This document shows, in pieces, positions 25,879-30,324 of a stretch of 30,324 nucleotides of DNA; the stretch's first letter is position 1; each line of letters begins with the position of its first letter. The notes under the pieces are model-generated. The model worked only from the letters and a program-made list of their open reading frames with translations, had not been told where the DNA came from and searched no databases. The DNA is from DASZYF01 sp035545535 (GTDB lineage: Bacteria; Actinomycetota; Actinomycetes; Mycobacteriales; CAJCIY01). A program made the translations under genes and the position numbers. The stretch spans positions 1-30,324 of the forward strand of contig DASZYF010000129.1 of the NCBI GenBank assembly GCA_035545535.1, in the 5' to 3' direction.

Positions 25879-28467
25879 TCAGCTGGTCACCGGGAAGGAC
25901 GCGTCCGCCTCGGCGAGCCCGTGGTCGGTGACGTAGAAGAACTGCAGCGTCAGCCCCGTGCTGGTGACGGTGACGTCGAACGGCTTCGGGTTCCCGTTGC
26001 CGACCTGGTAGAACGGGTCGGTCTGCGACGAGTACACGTACCAGTGGTCGGACACCGCGCCCGCGCCCGGGTCGAACTGCGGCGTGACCGTGACGGTCTC
26101 GCCGACCTTCGGCGTCGGGTCGGACAACGTGAGCGCGATGGAGGGCGGGCCGGCGAGGACGCTCACGTGGATCGAGCGGGTCACGCTCTGGCCGCCCGTC
26201 TCGTGCACGACGATCGTCGCGGTGTACTCGCCCGCCTCGGCGTAGCTGTGCTCACCGCTGACGACGCCGGCACCGTTGTCGTCGGGCGAGATGTTGCCCG
26301 TGAGGTGCGGGCTGCCGTCCCCGTAGTCGAGGTCGAAGTCGGTCAGCTCGTGACCGGTGCTCGGGAGGATCGAGCTGGCGTCGAAGTAGATCGCCGACTC
26401 CTCCTCGGCTTCCTCCTCTTCGCCGTTCTCGCTCGTCACGTCGACCGGACCCTTGTTCGCGGTCACGCCGATCCAGCGGGTGTCACCGGCGTCGAAGCGC
26501 ATCGTCGGCTCGCTGCCCGTCACGTAGATGCGGCTGCTGTCGAAGGCGAAGCCGCCGTGCGACGTGTACACGTCGACGTAGGCCGAGTAGACGCCGGGCT
26601 TGCCGGCGTGGACCGGCAGCGTAGCCGGAAGCGCACCCGGGACGGACTGCTGGAACAGCACCGAGTAGCCGTCGTCGACCTCGACGTCATAGCCCACCAC
26701 GGACTCGCCGGCCGGAAGGGTGAGGTGGGTCGTGAGCTGGCCGTCGTTGCCGGTGGCCAGTGCGAGCGCCGACGGGGTGACCGACAGGGTCGGGTAGCCG
26801 CTGACGACGTCGGCCGGCATCGTCGCCGTGGAGGACACCGCGCCGACGGTGACCTTCAGCGTGATCGTGTAGTGCCCGGCCGCCGAGTACACGTGGTAGT
26901 GCTCCAGCGTCGGGTCGAACTGGGTCGTGGTCGTCGCACCGTCACCCCAGGTGACGGTGAACGTCGGGTTCCCCGCGACACCGATGCTCGTCCGCGACAG
27001 GTCGAGGAAGATCCCGTTGCCCGTGCGGGTGCGATCGACGCTGGTGGGCACCAGGTCCGTCGCGCCCCCAGAGACGTCCACGAGGTGCGCGTGGATCTTG
27101 CCCGCCTCGTCGTAGGCGACCGCATCGTCAGCGATCGCGATGCCGCCGTGGTCGTCGACGACCGCGACGACCACCGGGAAGTGACCGAACACCGCGTAGT
27201 GGTGGGTGAGCGACCCGGGGAGCGCCCCTGTACCGGTCGACTCGGTGCCGTCTCCCCAACCGACGTAGTAGCCCGCGAGGGTGGCGCCCGTCGCGGGGGC
27301 CGTGCCCGTCGTGGTGAGGGTGACGTCGCCCGCCGAGGGGTTGCTCATCGACTCGTGCAGCGTCGGCAGCGGACGGGCGTCGACCACCGTCGTCGTGGTC
27401 GCGACGGCGCCGTGGACGTCGCGCACCGCGAGCGTGGCCGTGTAGTGGCCCGCGCTGAGGTAGGTGTGGATGAGGTGCTCCGGCGGGGCCGCGAGGCCCG
27501 AGTGCACCGGCGTTCCGTCACCGAAGTTCAGCGACCAGCCCGCAAGGCTGTCACCAGCCGGCGTGGTGAAGCCGGTGGTGAAGGGGTCGCAGCACGTGAA
27601 GGTCGCCTGCGTGACGAGCACGGGGCCGGCTGAGCCGTCGTACAGCAGCGACGCGCTGAGCGTCGGAGTCGCCGGGGCGGTCGGGGTCGTCGGGGTCGTC
27701 GGCGTCGTGGGCTTTCCGCCGACCAGGACGCCGTTGAGGTAGTCGAGGGCGTCCTTCACGATGGTCGTGACCGAGAGCAGGCCGAGCGGGACCGTGATGA
27801 AGTCACCGTCAGCCCCGCCGTCGACGAAGTTGCCCGAACCGCCCTTGATGACGAGGAAGTCGACGCCCGGACCGCCGAGCAGCGTGAAGCGGCCGAACAG
27901 GCCACCGATCAGCCGGTCGTTGCCCGCACCTCCGGAGAGCAGCTGCTTGCCCTTGCCGCCGTAGATCGTGTCATTGCCGTCGTCGCCGTAGGCCTGGCCG
28001 TTGCCCGGGCCGAGGTAGATCGTGTCGTTGCCCGCCCCACCGTGGATGACCGGGTTGCCGGCGCCGGCGAGCGCCGTGGCGGCGTGCGCGGACAGCACGT
28101 GCTTCACCGCGGGGGACTTCAGCTGGCGGATCACGTCGTTGCCGCTGCCGCCCTGGACCTTCGGGCTGCCCCAGAACGTCACCCGGTCGTTCCCGGCACC
28201 GGCGTCGATCAGCTTGGCCGCTCCGGCACACACGAGGTCGTTGCCCTTGCCCGCGAGGATCGTGTCACCCGCGCCCAGCGCGACGATGACGTCGCTCTTG
28301 CCGGTGCCGTGCACCGTGACGTGGCTCTTCTTCACGACGATCGTCGCGCGGTGGCCCTGGCACGTCGGTCGGGGCGCACTGCTGGTCACCGCGCCGACGG
28401 GGAGAGCGACACCGACGAGTGTGCTCACTGCGATCACCGCGCCGACGAGGCTGCGACGACGAGACAT
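25879..28467 (-). CDS. secreted RTX-like/PKD-domain protein (copy 1 of a tandem pair)
   Basis: The product is 862 residues from ATG 28467. The signal peptide is about 1-27 (RRRSLVGAVIAVSTLVGVAL). RTX-like nonapeptides occupy about 56-225 (AGKGNDLV, GGAGNDTIYLG, GDDGNDTIYGG, GGAGNDRLIGG), then a TPT linker (about 253-269) and roughly five PKD-like units (LNFGDGTPVH, VGWGDGTEST, VTWGDGATT, LDYGDGSPHL). Relative to its paralogue it has an extra stretch of about 30 residues in the RTX region (near 113-140) and an acidic insertion rich in Glu (about 680-690, NGEEEEAEEES). A Shine-Dalgarno sequence, GGAAGGAC, lies 7 nt before the ATG; the upstream GTG at 28539 is rejected. It is divergent from the phosphodiester glycosidase gene. 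Its role is unknown; extracellular calcium-dependent adhesion is plausible. Confidence 0.82.
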   Translation of the reverse strand: MSRRRSLVGAVIAVSTLVGVALPVGAVTSSAPRPTCQGHRATIVVKKSHVTVHGTGKSDVIVALGAGDTILAGKGNDLVCAGAAKLIDAGAGNDRVTFWGSPKVQGGSGNDVIRQLKSPAVKHVLSAHAATALAGAGNPVIHGGAGNDTIYLGPGNGQAYGDDGNDTIYGGKGKQLLSGGAGNDRLIGGLFGRFTLLGGPGVDFLVIKGGSGNFVDGGADGDFITVPLGLLSVTTIVKDALDYLNGVLVGGKPTTPTTPTTPTAPATPTLSASLLYDGSAGPVLVTQATFTCCDPFTTGFTTPAGDSLAGWSLNFGDGTPVHSGLAAPPEHLIHTYLSAGHYTATLAVRDVHGAVATTTTVVDARPLPTLHESMSNPSAGDVTLTTTGTAPATGATLAGYYVGWGDGTESTGTGALPGSLTHHYAVFGHFPVVVAVVDDHGGIAIADDAVAYDEAGKIHAHLVDVSGGATDLVPTSVDRTRTGNGIFLDLSRTSIGVAGNPTFTVTWGDGATTTTQFDPTLEHYHVYSAAGHYTITLKVTVGAVSSTATMPADVVSGYPTLSVTPSALALATGNDGQLTTHLTLPAGESVVGYDVEVDDGYSVLFQQSVPGALPATLPVHAGKPGVYSAYVDVYTSHGGFAFDSSRIYVTGSEPTMRFDAGDTRWIGVTANKGPVDVTSENGEEEEAEEESAIYFDASSILPSTGHELTDFDLDYGDGSPHLTGNISPDDNGAGVVSGEHSYAEAGEYTATIVVHETGGQSVTRSIHVSVLAGPPSIALTLSDPTPKVGETVTVTPQFDPGAGAVSDHWYVYSSQTDPFYQVGNGNPKPFDVTVTSTGLTLQFFYVTDHGLAEADASFPVTS

Positions 28468-28546
28468 GGTTGACGTCCTTCCGCTAAAGGGTGCGGACGG
28501 GACCGTAACGACGCCTCCTGCGCGTTCGTGGCAGTTCACGCATTGA

Positions 28547-28562
28547 TGGTCCTTAGGGACCA
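28547..28562. promoter_or_regulatory. inverted repeat in the divergent PKD / glycosidase intergenic region
   Basis: TGGTCC (28547-28552) and GGACCA (28557-28562) form a perfect 6-bp inverted repeat with a 4-bp spacer (TTAG). It lies roughly midway in the 167-bp region between the two divergent start codons. The position fits an operator serving both genes. Nothing in the window identifies the regulator. Confidence 0.4.
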
Positions 28563-28622
28563 GTCGTCGCGTTCATGCGCACCATTCCGGGCCAAAACCG
28601 CATCGGGACGGTGCGCGCGCCC

Positions 28623-28634
28623 TAGCGTCGAGCC
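28623..28634 (+). promoter_or_regulatory. probable leaderless promoter -10 element of the phosphodiester glycosidase gene
   Basis: TAGCGT (28623-28628) is followed by 6 nt and the GTG at 28635. The hexamer is identical to the one before glgE. No Shine-Dalgarno sequence is present. Confidence 0.55.
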
Positions 28635-30074
28635 GTGCGCGTCCGATCCCTGCTCGTGTCGGCCGCGCTCGTCGCGACCGCGCTGCCCATGGCGACGGCC
28701 GGCCTCGACGGAGCCGCAGCGGCGAGCTGCACGGCGCCGGCGATGACGTTCGCCGCGAGCTCCGCGAGCACGCTCGCCCCGGGCGTCACCGCCTTGACCG
28801 GCTCGACCCGCACGGGCACGACGAAGGTCGGCGTGCACGTGGTGCGCGTCGACCTCACGAAGGCGCGCCTGCGCGTCGCCGGGCCAGGGGCCACGGGCTC
28901 GGCCCGCGTGCAGGACATCCTGGCCTCCCTCGACGACGGTGTTGCTGCCGTGAACGGCGACTTCTTCCACATCGCCGCGGACGGGGTGAGCGTCGCGCCC
29001 GACGGCCCGATCGCCGACGAGGGCCAGATCGTGAAGGCCGGAGCGGGCGAAGCCGACGCGCTGGTCGTCAGCAACGGCATCGCATCCGTGACCCAGCCCC
29101 GCTTCGGCGGGGGTGTCACGTTCACCGACGTGCTCACCGCCACCGCGTCCGCGGTGAAGGCCGGCCCGTCTGCCACGACCGCGGTGGCCCCGGCCACCAA
29201 GACGACGACCAAGCCCGCACCGACGAAGCCGAAGACAGCGAAGAAGACGAAGAAGAAGATCAAGCACAAGAAGAAGCACCGGAAGAGCCACCACAAGGCC
29301 AAGCCCAAGCGCAAGAAGCACAAGAAGCACACGGTGGCGCACCCCGTGCGACGCCCGGCCGCCACGGTCGTGGTCACGCCGGCACCAGTGGCCCCGGCGG
29401 GGACCACGTCATCTCTCGGCGCGAGCGCGGCCGTGTCCCTCGACGGCCTCAACGACGTCGACGGCCGGGTCGGCGCCGTCCTGATCACCTCGCGCTGGGG
29501 CACGTCGTTCGTCGCCCCGTCCATCCCGGCGAAGGACATCGAGGTGGTCGCGGCGAACGGCGTCGTCACCCAGGTGCTGTCCGCCGACGACGCCGTGCGA
29601 CCCGCCCCTGGCCAGGTCGCCGTCGTGCTGTCGCCGGCGATCGCCGGCGCCATGCCGTGGCTGTCGAAGGGCGACCGCATCGGCGTGCACGGCGCCCTCT
29701 CCGGTCCCGACGGCCCGGCGGACGCCGCGATCGGCGGCAACGCGCGGCTCGTCGGCGACGACGTGGTCGACCCGTCCTGCTCGCTGGGATCGGACACGAC
29801 CCGGCGTCCGCGCGTGGCCGTGGGCACCTACGACAGCGGGCACAGCGTCGTCATCGCGGTCACCGACGGCGACAGCTCCACCATGCCGGGGCTCACGTTG
29901 CACGAGCTCGGCTCGCTCATGCGATCCCTGGGCGCGACCGGTGCGCTGAACCTCGACGGTGGTCAGTCGAGCACGTTGCGCGAGCGCACCGCTGGTGGCT
30001 GGTTCGAGGCGACGATGAGCGATCGCTCGACCGAGCGCCCGGTCTCCGACGTGCTGGCGGTCGTCACCGGCTGA
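28635..30074 (+). CDS. secreted phosphodiester glycosidase (NAGPA domain) with lysine-rich insertion
   Basis: The product is 479 residues. The signal peptide is about 1-30 (VRSLLVSAALVATALPMATA). The NAGPA-type phosphodiester glycosidase domain (PF09992) shows VAAVNGDFF (near 103-111), IGGNARLV, RPRVAVGTYDSG, and LTLHELGSLMRSLGATGALN followed by LDGGQSSTL. Family members cleave sugar-phosphodiester bonds; the bacterial substrates are mostly unknown. A low-complexity insertion (about 172-262) splits the domain. Its core (189-232, bases 29199-29330) is a Lys/His/Arg tract such as KKTKKKIKHKKKHRKSHHKA, coded almost only by AAG, and resembles a histone H1 tail. GTG 28635 is supported by the upstream -10 hexamer. 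It is divergent from the tandem PKD genes. Confidence 0.86.
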   Translation: MRVRSLLVSAALVATALPMATAGLDGAAAASCTAPAMTFAASSASTLAPGVTALTGSTRTGTTKVGVHVVRVDLTKARLRVAGPGATGSARVQDILASLDDGVAAVNGDFFHIAADGVSVAPDGPIADEGQIVKAGAGEADALVVSNGIASVTQPRFGGGVTFTDVLTATASAVKAGPSATTAVAPATKTTTKPAPTKPKTAKKTKKKIKHKKKHRKSHHKAKPKRKKHKKHTVAHPVRRPAATVVVTPAPVAPAGTTSSLGASAAVSLDGLNDVDGRVGAVLITSRWGTSFVAPSIPAKDIEVVAANGVVTQVLSADDAVRPAPGQVAVVLSPAIAGAMPWLSKGDRIGVHGALSGPDGPADAAIGGNARLVGDDVVDPSCSLGSDTTRRPRVAVGTYDSGHSVVIAVTDGDSSTMPGLTLHELGSLMRSLGATGALNLDGGQSSTLRERTAGGWFEATMSDRSTERPVSDVLAVVTG

Positions 30075-30080
30075 GGTGGG

Positions 30081-30106
30081 GAGCGGCGCGAGAAGCGTCA
30101 CCGCTC
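30081..30106 (+). terminator. weak candidate hairpin after the glycosidase gene
   Basis: GAGCGG (30081-30086) and CCGCTC (30101-30106) form a 6-bp stem with a 14-nt loop, starting 6 nt after the TGA. There is no U-tract and the stem is short, so this is only a possible terminator. Confidence 0.3.
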
Positions 30107-30208
30107 GAGGGCTTCAGGACCTTGATCGACTGACCGTTCCCACTCCTACGAGCACGCGCGCCCGAAGGCTGGCTCTCCCCTGCCCTGTCCCCCGCCGTTG
30201 GAGACCCT

Positions 30209-30324
30209 GTGACCGCCCGCTTCCCCCGGCCGTACCGGATCGCTCCGGCCGGCACGGCCCTGCTCGCGCTCGCGCTGCTCCCCGGTGCCGCCCACCTGCC
30301 CGCCCGGGCGGTCGCCGCTCCTGC
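30209..30324 (+). CDS. secreted protein of unknown function (partial, N-terminus only)
   Basis: A GTG at 30209 opens a frame that continues to the window edge (38 codons). A Shine-Dalgarno-like GGAG (30200-30203) lies 5 nt upstream. The sequence begins VTARFPRPYRIAPAGTALLA, followed by LALLPGA and an Ala-rich stretch. This is a basic N-region followed by a hydrophobic core and small residues, a typical Sec signal peptide with probable cleavage near AVA-AP. It follows the glycosidase gene on the same strand after 134 bp. The mature protein lies outside the window, so no function can be given. Confidence 0.55.
   Translation, partial: MTARFPRPYRIAPAGTALLALALLPGAAHLPARAVAAP

Noticed and set aside
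28468..28539. N-terminal extension of PKD copy 1 to GTG 28539
   Set aside because: The ATG at 28467 has a good Shine-Dalgarno sequence and starts a normal signal peptide; the extension would put 24 non-hydrophobic residues before it.

Overview
The window is very GC-rich, uses many GTG starts, and carries a complete GlgE-pathway cluster. This points to an actinobacterium (Actinomycetota). I cannot fix the class from the sequence. The gene content resembles Mycobacterium and Streptomyces in its core, while the calcium-repeat/PKD surface proteins and the lysine-rich insertion are also common in less-studied actinobacterial classes. Coding is dense: no gap between genes exceeds about 210 bp. I saw no tRNA, rRNA, CRISPR array, transposase or phage gene.

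Layout. (1) Positions 1-2509, minus strand: a translationally coupled run of a multi-pass membrane protein, a DUF4129 protein and a DUF4350 protein that runs off the left edge. (2) 2519-12473: alpha-glucan metabolism. glgP lies on the minus strand, divergent from glgE-treS-mak-glgB on the plus strand, whose stop and start codons all overlap. (3) 12496-17381: three secreted or surface proteins: a PQQ-propeller lipoprotein, an NHL-repeat protein and a COG4315-type protein. (4) 17436-20287: a thioredoxin-TPR (CnoX-like) protein, a divergent orphan hybrid histidine kinase and a DUF952 protein. (5) 20399-23328: propionate/methylmalonyl-CoA and thiolase functions: meaB, an acetyl-CoA acetyltransferase and methylmalonyl-CoA epimerase. 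(6) 23336-30324: two tandem paralogous secreted proteins with RTX-like and PKD domains, a phosphodiester glycosidase with a histone-H1-like insertion, and the start of another secreted protein.

How the genes fit together. TreS makes maltose from trehalose, Mak phosphorylates it to maltose-1-phosphate, GlgE polymerises maltosyl units into linear alpha-1,4-glucan, GlgB branches the glucan, and GlgP recovers glucose-1-phosphate. The order glg genes - (secreted genes) - thioredoxin - thiolase - epimerase recalls the M. tuberculosis Rv1322A-Rv1328 neighbourhood, with treS/mak and meaB added here.

The most notable non-coding signals are: a perfect 16-bp inverted repeat whose loop holds the start codon of the lipoprotein gene after glgB; a shared leaderless-promoter arrangement (TAnnnT, 6-7 nt, then ATG/GTG) at five genes; two intergenic sites sharing a CGACATCGGC-type element; a duplicated 35-bp repeat with three alternating complementary arms upstream of meaB; and two adjacent palindromes in front of the thiolase gene.
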